Part shown: positions 33,752 through 45,759 of the stretch, piece after piece
Numbering within the stretch: the stretch's first letter is position 1
Layout: every line of letters starts with the position of its first letter
Assembly (NCBI GenBank): GCA_024138025.1
Contig: JAMXBD010000365.1
Location: forward strand, 496,001 to 560,000
DNA length: 64,000 nucleotides
Reading direction: 5' to 3'
Source of the DNA: Combretum micranthum
Lineage: Eukaryota > Streptophyta > Magnoliopsida > Myrtales > Combretaceae
Translations under genes and position numbers: made by a program
The notes under the pieces: model-generated
The model's database searches: none
Told to the model about the DNA's origin: nothing
What the model saw: only the letters and a program-made list of their open reading frames with translations

Positions 33752-36700
33752 TTGGCTGATGGTGAAACGATCCACCAACTTTTAGAATTATGTTTATTAA
33801 ATATGGAACTGGAATATTGGCCAAAATATATATATATATATATATATATGTGGAACTGGAAGAAAAAGGAGGAAAAAAGATTCCGTGATTGTTTATTTTG
33901 GTAATAAATGTTTCGAAAAAGGTAACATATATAATACCATGTTTTCTGGTGACAAGAATATGATAAGAAAAATAGAGATTAAAAATTTTAGTAACAATAT
34001 TATTAAAATAATTAATATATTAATTATATTATTTATATTAATAATTAAATTATCGATTATTTTATTCATGATTGTACATATTCAGAAATTAAGAAATTTT
34101 ATGAAATTTTCACAGCCACATTATTGCTTTTTACAAATTAAATCAATCTTTCTAGACGCTTATTTCAGACATATTTTTCTTTTCTTATTTTGATTTGGAA
34201 AAGGAATACTTTCCCTTCATGTGTAGGGGTGGGGGAAAAAACCAACCAAACCAAACCAAACCAAACCGGAAATATGTTTTTTTTTTTTAACAATTTAGTT
34301 TAAAAATTTTTCAATCCGAAAATTTATAGTTTAGTTTAAAAGGTAAATCAAATCAATTCGTAAAAGCGAACCAAATCGTTTTAGAAAAATATAATAATAT
34401 TTTACTTGTAAGTTATAACCATAGATTTTTTTATGATGATTGATTAAATGTTATATGTGTTCATATAATTTTCATTTGATATTTATTAGTTGGTGAATAT
34501 TGATTAAAATTAAACTGTTCATTTTTAAATTTGCTTTTTAAATTCATGATATATATATATTTTTTTGGTTGATGATGAAACTATTATGTTTTATCAATAG
34601 CTTTTAACTTTATAAAGTATGAAATTTATTTATTTAGTTATAAATTTTTATTATGTATTAATTATTTAATGTATTTTATCAGCGGATCATTATATTCGTT
34701 GATAAATTTTATTGATAAATGACATTTTATTTTGGCTAAATTTATTGGTAGATAATTAACTTAATGGTTTTATTAAAAATTATAAATTATGACTTACTAT
34801 GTATTGGTTGGTGAATTTATTTTATTGGTGGATAACTAATTTCATATAGAACTATATATTAAAAGTATGATGGATACATAAAGTATTTTACCGTAGTTTA
34901 TAATATAAATTTTGTAAAGTGATATAATATTTAAGTATCTACACAAATGTAAAATATCTAGAACAAAGAAAAATTTTTAGTTAGAATTTTGATTCAATCC
35001 ATAATTCAAACCGTTATTTAATAGTTTAGAAAATTTCTAATCCGAATCAAACCGTTAGTTAAGGTTTGGCTTGGGATGAAAAAAAATCTTAAATTAGGTT
35101 TGGTTTGGTTTGATTTTTGAAAAAATCGAACCAAACCGATCCATGTCCACCCTAGTGTGTATGCTTTTGACGACTTTCAATTTTTCTACCATTTTAAATA
35201 AATAAATGCATTTTCAATTCCTTGCTTAAGTCATGTAAGATCCACCAAAATTTCAAGAACTACTTAACGTCAGAAATGGATTTATGCTTTATAATTTTTA
35301 GAAATGAAAAGAAAAGACGTGTGGCTTTTTAAATAGGTTTTTCTAACATAATTGATAAATAAAAAGAGGAAAACAAAATTATCACCCATCAAATTTTCGT
35401 ATGATATGTGCCGCTCAGCATACTGTATTAGAGATGAAACTAGGCATATTTGTAACTAGTTATATAAGATCCAAACCCGATCCCTTTCTTACAATTTTCT
35501 CAAGCCTGATCCTAAATTCTATAGAGTATATATTTATCTCAATGCTCAAACCCATGCCTACAGAGTATTGAATCAATAGGTCTGACTTGCTTGATCTGAT
35601 TGAGGATAGTTTAAGGATATAATCAAAATAAAAAATTAATATAATCACCAAAAAAATAATAGAATACAAGTCAAACAATTATAACAAAGAACAATATCTC
35701 TATATAATATGAAAAAAAATTAATAGATCTCTCTTGTTTTTCAAACCAAAAATTAACATATTATTTCTAAAAATTCTAGTTTTATATATAACATAAAAAT
35801 ATATATATATAATGTACTATTCATTATGAATATTAGTTTAACCCAAATATGAATAGAATTATGAGTTGAACTTCCAATATTACATTACAATTAATATAAA
35901 TTAAGGGAAAGAATGATGAAGATTTTCACTCTTTAGGGTTTTTTTAGTTTGAATTAAACATTTTATTTAATTTTTTACTTTAAATTTTATTGTAGTTTAA
36001 CACGTCGAGTTTCTTGTCCGGTCACAATTATAACTCATGACCCGACCCTAAACTCTATGGGGTGAAAAAAAAAATTGTTCAGACTCTACTCCAAGGTTTT
36101 TAGTTCTTAATGTATTATTAGGTTCTATTAAATGGCCATTGGCCATAAAGTATCTTGGAAGAAAAAACATGTATTGATGGTGTTTGAAAATTGAATATTT
36201 TTAAAATGGAGTAAACATTATAAGAGATTACTTCACTATTGATATGATATCCTCAAAATAAAATCATACCTAACAGTGTTTGAGAAACGAATATTTTTAA
36301 AATGGAGTAAACATTATAAGAGATTAGTTCACTAATGATACCCTCAAAATAAAATCATACTTAACCCCTGTTGTTGGTCTTCCTTTAGATCGTGCAGTTT
36401 GCTATCACTATCAATTATTGTGACCTATAAAGTTTATTGTTTTCTAATTTTAATTAAATAAGTTCCGTGAATAATTATCAATAACTAATAAATTATTACC
36501 CTAAAATTGGAAAAGAACACCAAGTGTTACATTTTTAAAATTTAATAGATATTTTTCATATTAAAAAAAAAAAATTGCCCATTGGTCTACGATGTCATTA
36601 AAGGTAGATCCGTAAGTGATGTTTGAGAGAATAATTTTGCCTTTCAATTTCTTAAAGGTGCCTTAAATTGGTAATCATAGTGTTCCTTTCATAACATGCA

Positions 36701-39700
36701 TGGGCCAACATGTTCTCGAAGTGGACAAATAGTGATGCCTGTGGATAAGTATGATAATGCTTAAAGGTGGGATTGTCAATTGTGTACCCCAGGATAGAAT
36801 AATTGATGTTTTTTAAGCAGAAAAAGGAGTAAGTATTAGTATAATATGTAAAATTATTAAATTAATCTTCCCTTTTGGAAAGGAAATAAGTTGATTATAA
36901 GATTATTAATTATATATTATAATTTGAGCTTGGAAAGTCGTTATGCAATTCATAGTTTAAATTCAAAAAAAAAAAAAAGAAAAACTTTTATAATAAGAAA
37001 CTGAATATCTAACTTTTAATGTATATATTATGGTGAAGCATAAGGAGATGGTTTTCAATAGTAGAAATTTAGGTATAATTGACGAAATAAGAGGTGATTT
37101 TCGCCTCTTTGGATACTATCCGTGCGAGTATGGACCCCATTTTCGCCTTCTATTGTTTCTGCCTCTCTTCAGTTTTAAGAAGCATGTTTTGCCTCTTTAT
37201 CCAATAGATGGCAACTCATTAGAAGGGAAATTTCTAAGACGAAAGTTTACCTCTTAGACCAAAAGAGGCATATTTTTGGCTTATTCAAAAAAAAATTTTA
37301 CCTCTTTTGACCATGTATGTATTCGTGTTTTCACAACTTGGGCCTTGAGGAAGTTGCCTTACTCCACAAATGGTCCTCCATTTTGGATGAATATTTATTG
37401 TGCCAAGAATGATATTTCTGTCTTGCTAGCAAATAAACACTTGTGAGTGTTGAATAAATTTAAAAAAAAAAAATAAAGCAAAACAATCATTATCACTTTA
37501 TAAATACATAAGTGTTCATTCGTCGGACAAGATGAAGATAGCATTTCTGAGGATCGAAGTTTTCCCTCCCTCCATTTCCTTTGCCATATTCATGATCCAT
37601 GAATATGACGGATTCACTTTTTTTTTACCCCAATTTGTTATCCACGAACTTTAACCGTGGATCAATGGTACGGTTGAATATATTATCTTACCTTTAAAAT
37701 AATTTTAATATATTATACAATAAGGAAATAATTTCATGTTTACAACTTCAATTGAAATTAATTACTTATTTAAGGTCAAAATAAAAATAATTACTAATAT
37801 ACAATTGTTAAATCGCATGTATAAATCAGGATATACAAACATTATATGGTGTAACGTACGTTGCATGTTGTAATCGCGATATTTGCATGAATATCGTTTT
37901 ATAAAACCGCGATTTACACGCAAATAAAAAAATTCATATCGCTATTACTAATCGCGATATTTGACAAACTCCCATAACGCGATTACTAATCGCGATATAG
38001 TAACGGTATATAAACATCATATCTGTTTTATTTCCGTGATTTATGTGTAAATTATCATATCCTGTTTCTTAAAAACGATTTTGCTATTGTATTGATAATT
38101 AATTTCATTTGAGTTGTATATGTAATATTTTTCTATAGAAACCTTAGACATGCATTATACCTACGATAAGATTATGATGATTCAGTAATCGTGCTTCTAA
38201 ATCTGAGCACCAATCCCCAAATTAAATGAGTACAATTGTAGAATTTGGTTGTTACCCATGTAAAGATCACCAATATAATATTAGCATAATATGATATGAC
38301 ATAATCTTTTTCTTTCTTCTTTTTGGCCGGTTATTTTGTTACATGATTCAAACTGTCACATTTTTTTTCTTTTCACTTTATATACATATATATATATATA
38401 TATTTTTTTTTTTTTTAATCTTCGTTACGTAGTTCGTTTTGGATACCCGTTTTATTAGGAACTAATGCGTGCTATCTTTGTTGACAGAGCCTACAGAAGT
38501 TGCTGAACCTAAGGTTGTGAGAGGATCCTCCGACAGAGGTGTGTGTTGTATTGGATGCCATCAACTTCTTATTCCTACATTCTTCATGAGATAATTTTAC
38601 ATAAATTTCTCTTTAGCACGCTAGGGCAAAAGAATAGCACATTATAAATGGTATTATCTTAACATATTTCAGAAGAGCACATCTTTAAACCGAATTGTGT
38701 CCATCTTAATTTGTTGCGCATAATGTTGTAAATGAATCAAGTTGAAATAATACGGTATTAAATTTAAGTTTGAATTAAAGCTCCACCGATGCTCAATCGT
38801 GACTTAAAATTTTAAGTTCCAGCACCATTCAAGTTAAACAGACTCAATTAAGCTGTTTTATTATAAAATAAATAAAAATAAAAATAAAAAAAAATTCTTC
38901 TTAAACAGTACTAATGCCTAATTTAAACTACAGATAAACTTATCTCAACTCATTTAAGCTTGCAAGCTCACAAAACAAATATATATATCATGGAATTCGA
39001 GCGTAGCCCGATAAACTATTTCTCAAGCTTAAACTCGACGATAACTGAATCAAAATCAAGTTGATACTCAGCTGAAACGGAATGACAGATTTGGCTCTGT
39101 ACATCTCTAGAACTCGCACAGCATGATTTCCGTCTTTACCTTCTATTCACACGGTTGCTCTTCTAGACTGATCGCTAACTTGTACATGTGTGCTTGTTAG
39201 ATATTGCTCTTGCTGAAGTTGAAAAGGAGAAGAGAAATTCATTCATCAAGGCATGGGAAGAGAGCGAAAAAACGAAAGCAGAAAACAAGTGAGCTTATAT
39301 CTAAACTTTGTGCTACTTAGCTTACTTCCTGGAATTGTTGGACATTTTTTACTTAATTGAAGCTGATGCAATGAAGAAATTGTGAGTTGTTATCAAATGA
39401 ATACCTCTCATCGTTATGTCCTATTCACTGACCGGATGTCGGTAGATAGCGTGATCAGTGGCTGATCTAGGATTTTACAGGAGTTAGAGAGAGCTGCAAG
39501 CTCTAGTCCAATTTGTGTAATTAACTACATCAAACTTAAAAGTGTCTATTTACTACCTACAAATTTTTCGAGTAGATTCATAGTACCTAAATAGAGTAGT
39601 TAATTACAAAAATAAGTTCAGTTCAGATAACTAATTGCAAATTTTTGTGAAATTCATGTAGATAATTTCAAAAATTAGCAAAGTTTAGATAGTAATTTGA

Positions 39701-40999
39701 CATTCTAAACTTTATGCAGTTGATTTTTCAAATGGTTTTTACCAGGTTCTACAAAACCCTATAAGATTCCATATGGATTTGGATTTTATATGTCCCATCC
39801 CAAACTCATCTAAGTGGATCCTTACAACTAATCTAATGGCAAAGTTCATGCGCCAAATTTAACATTCATCCAAATAAATAAGAAAAGTAAAGTTTCCAAA
39901 ATTTTAGGTATTTTTGGGAAAAAATTCAACATTCTAAATCTGATTTAAGCACATATTGAATGTAACATCAACTTGGTTGAGAACATTGAAGATTTTTTAA
40001 GCTGTTTTCTTCATTTTGATGATGGGGTGTCTGGCTGAACAGGGCTCAAAAGAAGCTCTCTGCTGTCTGTTCCTGGGAAAACAGTAAGAAGGCAAATATC
40101 GAAATGAAATTGAGAAAAGTTGAGGTAAATTTGTCTTTCTATCGTTTCTCTCTCTCTTATTGATTATAAATTGTAGTGAAATAGGATCCACATAACCAAT
40201 CCTATATATAAAAATAAAATATGTGTGTAAATTAAAAATAAAAGTTAAAGAAACGAAAGAAGATGACTTAGGTGGCTTTTTAAGGTTGTTTTTTGAAAAT
40301 TGGTTATAAGCAAAATATGACAATCACCAATGGCTATCATAATCTCCCAAGAGTTGCAAATATTAGTGAATTATAGAAAGCAAGGAGTAGAAGATGATGG
40401 TAGCAACCACCATTCGGAGATGGTGATCAACAATCATAAAGGTGTAAAAATTATGGAAACCAAGTTTCTCTTTTTAAAATTAGAAATCATTCTATCATTT
40501 CATCAATATTTTCTATGATCGTTAATCACTAGTACTAGTATGATGGCCGCTTTTGCATCCCATCATTATTTGCTCCTGAGAGCACTAGTAACTAAAACCT
40601 CTAAATTTGATCATGATGCTATGACGATACCTGATAATTGTAAATTTTTTATTATTAACAATATCATTGTGAAAAAAGAAAGAAAAAAAAAATCCTTAGT
40701 TGCTATGTCATCTTTATTATAGGCTCATGGTACAAGCAATTTGCTAAGGTTAAATTTGTCTCAATAAGTCACTCAAAAGTGTCAAATTCTATCTGCTGTA
40801 ACAGGAACAGCTAGAGAAGAAGAAGGCTGAGTATGCAGAGAAAATGAAGAATAAGGTTTCGGCAATCCACAAGGAAGCAGAGGAGAAAAGGGCAATGGTC
40901 GAAGCACAGCGTAAGGAGGAGATGCTTAAGGCTGAGGAAACAGCTGCTAAACATCGTGCCACCGGCAACATACCAAAGAAGACGCTTGGCTGCTTTTGA
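33177..40999 (+). CDS. REM: Remorin, group-1-like (5 exons, 190 aa)
   Basis: Exons: 33177-33333, 38488-38538, 39201-39288, 40043-40124 and 40805-40999 (TGA 40997-40999). All junctions are GT-AG and the frame is continuous (phases 1, 1, 2, 0). Residues 1-69 form a variable, disordered N-terminus with a proline run (21-29) and an alternating E/K tract (31-42). Residues 70-190 are the conserved remorin C-terminal region: DIALAEVEKEK at the start, W88 and W110, a long charged coiled coil, and the tail KKTLGCF whose Cys189 is the expected S-acylation and membrane-anchor site. Length matches known remorins (about 190-200 aa). From the family, it is a peripheral protein on the inner plasma-membrane leaflet that organises nanodomains and affects plasmodesmata, immunity and symbiosis. 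An in-frame GTG-led extension upstream has no ATG, so the start is 33177. Intron 1 is 5154 bp and carries transposon insertions. Confidence 0.95.
33341..33359 (+). repeat. CT microsatellite just after the remorin exon 1 donor
   Basis: (TC)n starting 7 nt inside intron 1. Pyrimidine runs near plant 5' introns can affect splicing or expression, but nothing here shows that. Confidence 0.7.
33718..33749 (+). repeat. TTA microsatellite in remorin intron 1
   Basis: About ten TAT/TTA units. An (AT)12 run follows at 33826-33849. The small ORF spanning them is a repeat artefact. Confidence 0.85.
33826..33849. repeat. AT microsatellite (12 units) in remorin intron 1
   Basis: Perfect alternating AT run followed by a repeat of the preceding 'atggaactggaa' phrase (33802-33813 and 33849-33860), so the run lies between two short direct repeats. 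Confidence 0.8.
34224..35154. mobile_element. hAT-like element in remorin intron 1, about 930 bp
   Basis: Left end TAGGGGTGGGGG followed by iterated 'aaccaaacc'; the right end read inward gives TAGGGTGGACATGGATCGG followed by 'tttggttcg'. Arms have opposed AACCAAACC/GGTTTGGTT motifs around an AT-rich non-coding core. Flanking 8-mers do not match convincingly, so the insertion is probably old. Confidence 0.6.
36180..36364. repeat. Tandem duplication in remorin intron 1 (units of about 90 bp)
   Basis: Both units contain 'gtttgagaaacgaatattt/gtttgaaaattgaatattt', then 'aaaatggagtaaacatta', then 'taagagatta.ttcact' and 'cctcaaaataaaatcatac'. They differ by a few substitutions and a small indel, so the duplication is fairly recent. 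Confidence 0.8.
37075..37312. repeat. Cluster of inverted GAGGTAAA/CCTCTTT motifs
   Basis: 'gaggtgattttcgcctctttgg' at the left, 'ttacctcttagaccaaaagagg' in the middle and 'ttttacctcttttgacc' at the right form several short inverted pairs. The style recalls arms of CACTA or other TIR elements, but no complete ends were found. The overlapping 75-codon ORF has no motif. Confidence 0.35.
37870..38000. repeat. Cluster of AATCGCGATAT palindromic motifs in remorin intron 1
   Basis: AATCGCGATAT occurs at about 37872, 37950 and 37988. The last two share the longer ATTACTAATCGCGATAT spaced 38 bp apart. A related ACCGCGATTTAC lies at 37906. CpG-containing TCGCGA is rare in the surrounding AT-rich DNA. 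Confidence 0.7.
38690..39115. mobile_element. Possible degraded hAT-like element in remorin intron 2
   Basis: Contains 'gctccaccgatgctcaatcg' and 'aagctt..gcaagctc' motifs at one side, and a possible right terminus that reads inward as CTAGAGATGTACAGAGCC, similar to TAGGGRTGTxCA ends. The left terminus is uncertain. Confidence 0.3.
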
Positions 41000-41260
41000 T
41001 TCATAAAATTGTTAAGATTTCTGGTGTTTTTCCATGAGTTCTTCTTGGGTTGCCAGTATAGCACAGGTCAAAGTCAAAAACTTCAGTTGTAATTTGTAAA
41101 TTAGTTCTTTTATGTTTGGGTATGATGGACTTAAAACTGGAGATGTCAATCAATTCGTGAGTATATATTATATGAAGCAGCTCTTTTAAAGTGTGCACAA
41201 ATTTGGTACTAATATTTCCTTACGCATTCTAATTTGTAAATTTTCTAGTTATACAATACA
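41000..41260 (+). other. Probable 3' UTR of remorin
   Basis: Starts after the TGA. T-rich and TTGTAATTTGTAAATT-type motifs (41087-41102) may act as near-upstream polyadenylation signals. No canonical AATAAA is obvious, so the end is approximate. Confidence 0.4.
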
Positions 41261-42439
41261 AGTTTAGGTAAGTGTAAGATAAAAAGTAATCACATGCTAC
41301 ACATATGGTGGCAAAAAACCCTCTAAATTGTTTGTTTGTTTTTTTTTTTTTCCAATTCCTTTTTATTACAAATTGGAATACAAACAAGTCAAACTATTTA
41401 TGATCTTTTGAGATTTTGAAAAATAGTGAGTCAAATCATAGTTGTTTGAGTTGTTTGTTGCTTTAGCTTGAGGTTTATAATGTTAAGTTAAAAGGCTTCC
41501 TGACTTAACCAAGTTTAAATCAAATTTAAATTTTATTCTATTCTTAGACAAGCTTAGATATTAATATTATTTTAATTTTGAATAAAAAATAATTTTTAAA
41601 TGCACACAATCAAGGTAAAGCTTATAAGTTTTTTTTTTTTTTTTTTGGTCAACAACTAGTATTTGTTTGAATCGAGCTCACACTCAAAACTCTAATTCCC
41701 ATCAAGATTAGATTAGATCACGCTACTTGAAATTTCAAATTAAACCTAGTTCAAATTCACTGTTTTTAGTCTCGTTTACAATCCTAATCATAAATCCTAT
41801 ACCATTATCTTTTTTCCCGCTAAAAAGATGAAATGACGCAAGGAGTTGGTGGGGAGAAGGGGCGCCATGATATTATTTTTAGGATTTGTGATGGGGATGA
41901 ATAAAAGAATATATTAACATGAGGGGGTAATGTGTAAATTGGCGCATGATGGAATTGCACGAACCCAGCTTCCGATGAGGCGATTGATGATGAAAACTGG
42001 CACTTTATCAGCCATAGGGGATTAAAATTCACCTAACACAAGCTATTGGTTTGAATTTGAATCATTGTTGTTTTGCGGAATCTTTTAATTCATTTTATTT
42101 ATTCGTAGGTCACGTAAGTTTTATTAAAACAAAAAAAAAAAAAAGAAAGAAAGAAGAAAGAAGAAAAGAAAAGAAATAAATTACACTCAACCATTGATAA
42201 AACAATTCATAGGACAAGACAAAAGAAAGGGACAACAACAACAACAAAAGAAGTCACACTATTTCCCTTGATCTAGGTTTACTAATCATTAAAAACAAAA
42301 CAAGGTCAATTTGAATTGTTCGATTTTAATTTGTATCTTGTTTATATTTGATCTATTTATGAGTAAAAATATGTGTTTTTTATTTATATCTATTTCTTAA
42401 CAAAATACATTTAAAAATGATAAAAATAAATGTCAAAAC
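41261..42439. other. Intergenic DNA between remorin and the gypsy relic
   Basis: AT-rich, with T-runs at 41340 and 41631-41646 and an A/G-rich run at 42130-42178. The ORF at 41820-42032 has no recognisable motif. No gene seen. Confidence 0.35.
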
Positions 42440-44620
42440 AACCAGATGCAAGAAAATCGAATTAAATGGAATTCAGCACACTTAACTACTCAAATACAAG
42501 TAGCAGACTTAAATGCAAGTCTAGGCTTTGGGGCAACAATATTGTATTTGATTTTCTGATATCCTTTTGTGTATCATATCATGCATATGTATAGCAGATT
42601 TGCCCTAACAAACATGGATGATGGCATATGATATGGTTATACCAGCTCGCCATTCAGTACAATTCCTTACAAGGAATATCACGTAATTTGTACCATTGCT
42701 ACTTTTACCGCTACTAGTTTGCCACTACTGCTATGAATTGCATAATTCTATATTACGCTAATATTATGTTAGCCCAAGGCTATTTATTTACCATGGATTG
42801 TAATTTTCACTTTGGCCCTAAGCTAAACCCATCTCCTCACCTCATCCGTTTGCACAAATCTTAGGAACACATTGACCTTCAAACTCAGCACTTGCACTTC
42901 CACTGTCTCTAAGGTCTTGTGTCATACTTACCCTTTCGAATGACAAAAACCCTAAATCGACTCCTTATCCCGTCAAAATTCCTTGTCCACAAGGAATGAT
43001 TTGGATATCAAAGCTTCAAATCATTGAAAAATTCACAAGTTGTATCAGCCAAAGAGTGGTTGTGCCATAAGATAAGCACCATTGCTTCTGCCTTATTTTC
43101 CTTTTTGACCATTTTTCAATCTATAATATCATGTGGTTCTAATTCTTCTTATTTGTACATTTATGTCCAACTCAAAAGGCTCATCACACTATTCCTTCTC
43201 TTTTCTTCAAGTTCTTCAAAGGTAAGTCTCCCAAGGTTGAGTTGTGGTTCTATCTAAGGTTAGTCGTGTGAGAGGGGCATTATTTGTGTTCTATTATAGT
43301 TGTGCGTTTGTGTTTGGGATTTGGCTATGGGGGTGTAATGGGATGCTGAGTGGGTCTAACGATGAGGCCAAAGTGGTGGAAACACTAGAGCTGCAAGGGT
43401 TGCATTGTGTTTTGTGGGCTTTTAGGTTGTTTTTAAAAGATAAGGTGGTTACTTCTTGCAATTTAGCTAAAGCATAGGTTTGGTTGAGTGTGTTAGGTTG
43501 AAACATGTGCACAGGAAACTAGATTTCCAGTCTTAACCGACTAAGAAAATAGCTTATTAAATGTGCTTCAAATAGTTGTACTTAGGAACCTAGATGCATA
43601 AAATCACATGTGTATTCCTCTAATGTTTTGATTTGATGTAGCTATTTGAGCTTGGCTCTAACGTCTTCAAACTTAGGCTCATTAAACCCAGCTCAGAGAG
43701 CCTTTATAAGTTGTTCCCATGTCATTCGGTTGGTATCATTCCCAGTCTTAGAATATAATAAATACCATTCATGAGGCTTATCTTCCAAGTATATGGTTAC
43801 AATACTTACCTTGACATATTCTAGAGTGCCATCCCATGCAAAGAACTGTTCAATCCTAACTTGCCAGATTCTATATTCCTTGCTCCCTACAAGCCACTGC
43901 TAACCATTTGTGTTTGTAATGTTGTCTTGTTCTTGTTGTAGAAGTTCTGGCAATGCAGATGCTGAAAGTCCACCAAGGTAAGAAACGCCAAATGGGGATC
44001 CCACCATTGTATTGTTTGCTTGCAATTGCTATCAAATCTCATCCATAGTTTGACTATTTTTCAAAAGTGGCTTGATGATTCTTGAGTCTTAGCAAACATT
44101 TTAACCCAAGCATCATTCTTTCAGCTTCTTCTTGACCATTCGATTTGGTTCTTCAACCTTCTTAGTTTCTCCTGCCATCACCAATAATACTCTAATACCA
44201 ACTGATGCAAGGAAACCGGATTAAATGAAATTCAACACTTAGCTACTCGAATACAGATAGCAGACTTGAATGCAAGTCTGGACTTTGGGTCAATAATTTT
44301 GTAATTGATTTTCTGATATCCTTGTGTACCAAACATGGGTGATGACGTGATACGGTTATACCCTCTCACCATTCAGTACAATTTCTTAAAAGGAATATTA
44401 AGTAATTTGTATTATTGCTACTTTTTACCACTACTAATTTGCTGTCTGCTAGGAATAACATAATTCTATATTAGGCTAATATGATGACCCTAGGCCATTT
44501 ATTTATCATAGGTTATAATCTTCACTTAGGAACAGATTGACCTTCAAACTCAGCACTTATACTTCCAGTCTCTAAGCTCCTGTGTCGTACTTCCCCTTTC
44601 AAACCAAAACCCTAAATCTG
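42440..44620 (-). mobile_element. Degenerate Ty3/gypsy element, internally deleted
   Basis: Two direct copies of an LTR-like sequence lie at about 42445-42960 and 44203-44618. Both contain 'tgattttctgatatcctt', 'accattcagtacaatt', 'attctatatta.gctaat' and 'accttcaaactcagcactt'. On the - strand the right copy ends in CATCA and is followed by TTGGTATTAGAGTATT, a mutated match to the initiator-Met tRNA primer site. Then comes an ATG (44178) and a gag-like region. Near the left copy, - strand remnants around 43130-42960 resemble a region downstream of a chromodomain ('HSLWTR', as in the relic at 6745). Protease, RT and integrase are gone. Confidence 0.68.
43630..44178 (-). pseudogene. Retrotransposon gag fragment
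   Basis: - strand translation gives MAGETKKVEEPNRMVKKK at the start. After frame breaks it gives a stretch typical of plant gypsy gag: 'IEQFFAWDGT', 'VSIVTIYLEDKPHEWY', 'MTWEQLIKAL' and 'FNEPKFEDVRAKLK' (about 43862-43650). A stop in the middle and frame changes show it is dead. No zinc knuckle was seen. Confidence 0.75.
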
Positions 44621-45755
44621 AAAAAGACGAAACAAACAGACTTCCACCGCAGACTTTACACCCTTTTTTAAACTTTGCTGTAAAAATCCTATAACTTCCA
44701 TTTCTCTCCTCCCCCCCCCTTTCAAACTTTTTTTTTTTCAAGTAATCCACCTTTTTTATAACAATCCAAACAGCGATGACTACGATTATATCTTCAAAAG
44801 TTCATCACGTCTATCAATCATTCTATCTAGTCCCGACAACAACTAGCAGTTTGACAACTGACTATCTTCCAATAAAAAACCATGTAAGAAAAATTCAACC
44901 AAATAAACACGGCCAAAAGACATCTAAACTGTAAGATGATGAACTATACAGAAACTAGACATTGCATTTACTAAAACGAAATAAGGTAGAAAAAGTACAC
45001 CTATTCATTAGTTTGTATAATTAAGAGGAATAGCAATCATTTTGTGAAGAGAAGGAATAAGAATTCTTTAGCTGTTCTATAATATATGAAATAGACATTT
45101 TGTAATAGAACTTTTTACAAACCAGAAAAAGGTATAACTATTCCAATGCAACATAAAAGATAAATAGAAATGTCAAAAAAGTTACAAAGAGGAGAAAAAG
45201 AAATTAGAAGAAAAACGAAATGGAAAAGATGCAAAGGACTCGAACAGAAAAGAACCAACAGTCCAATCATTCCCTGGAAAAGAAGGCTAGTTTCATGCAA
45301 CTCCCCATTGTATAATGTTGCTAACTTCCTATGTAGTATCAGCACCTAGTGATGTCATATGTTCCCAGTACGTCTTTTCATACAAAGGGCGTTTCATGAA
45401 ATCAGTTGAAAAGTTGCCTGACTACTCTTGATCATGCATGCATAAAAATTGAAGCAAAAAACATAAGGAAATTCTCTACGTCTTTAATACATATCAAAGA
45501 ACCCCCACACAAACGCAATAATAAACAGCTAAGATGGCTAGCAGCTCTAATGGGAGATCGTGAAAAGAATTTGAACCACAATACCTCTACTTTTCAATCA
45601 GTTTCCTCAGAAAAGTTGCTGCATATTGTTGTACCATATGAACTGTACCTCTGTTTGATACCAACGGCAAAATGCCTGGTTCAAAGTCCATGCCGAAATT
45701 ATTTTGCATCAGTTTAATTAAATAATAATAATAACCCAACATAGCAGTTAGCACT
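44621..45755. other. Intergenic DNA downstream of the helicase
   Basis: AT-rich, no recognised gene. The 103-codon ORF at 45406-45717 lacks motifs and lies beside the helicase 3' end, so I do not call it. Confidence 0.35.
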
Positions 45756-45759
45756 GCTG

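Noticed and set aside
33885..34193. 102-codon ORF in remorin intron 1
   Set aside because: I/N/F/K-rich translation typical of AT-rich intronic DNA.
40330..40722. Two + strand ORFs in remorin intron 4
   Set aside because: They lie between well-supported exons 4 and 5 and interrupt the conserved coiled coil if translated.
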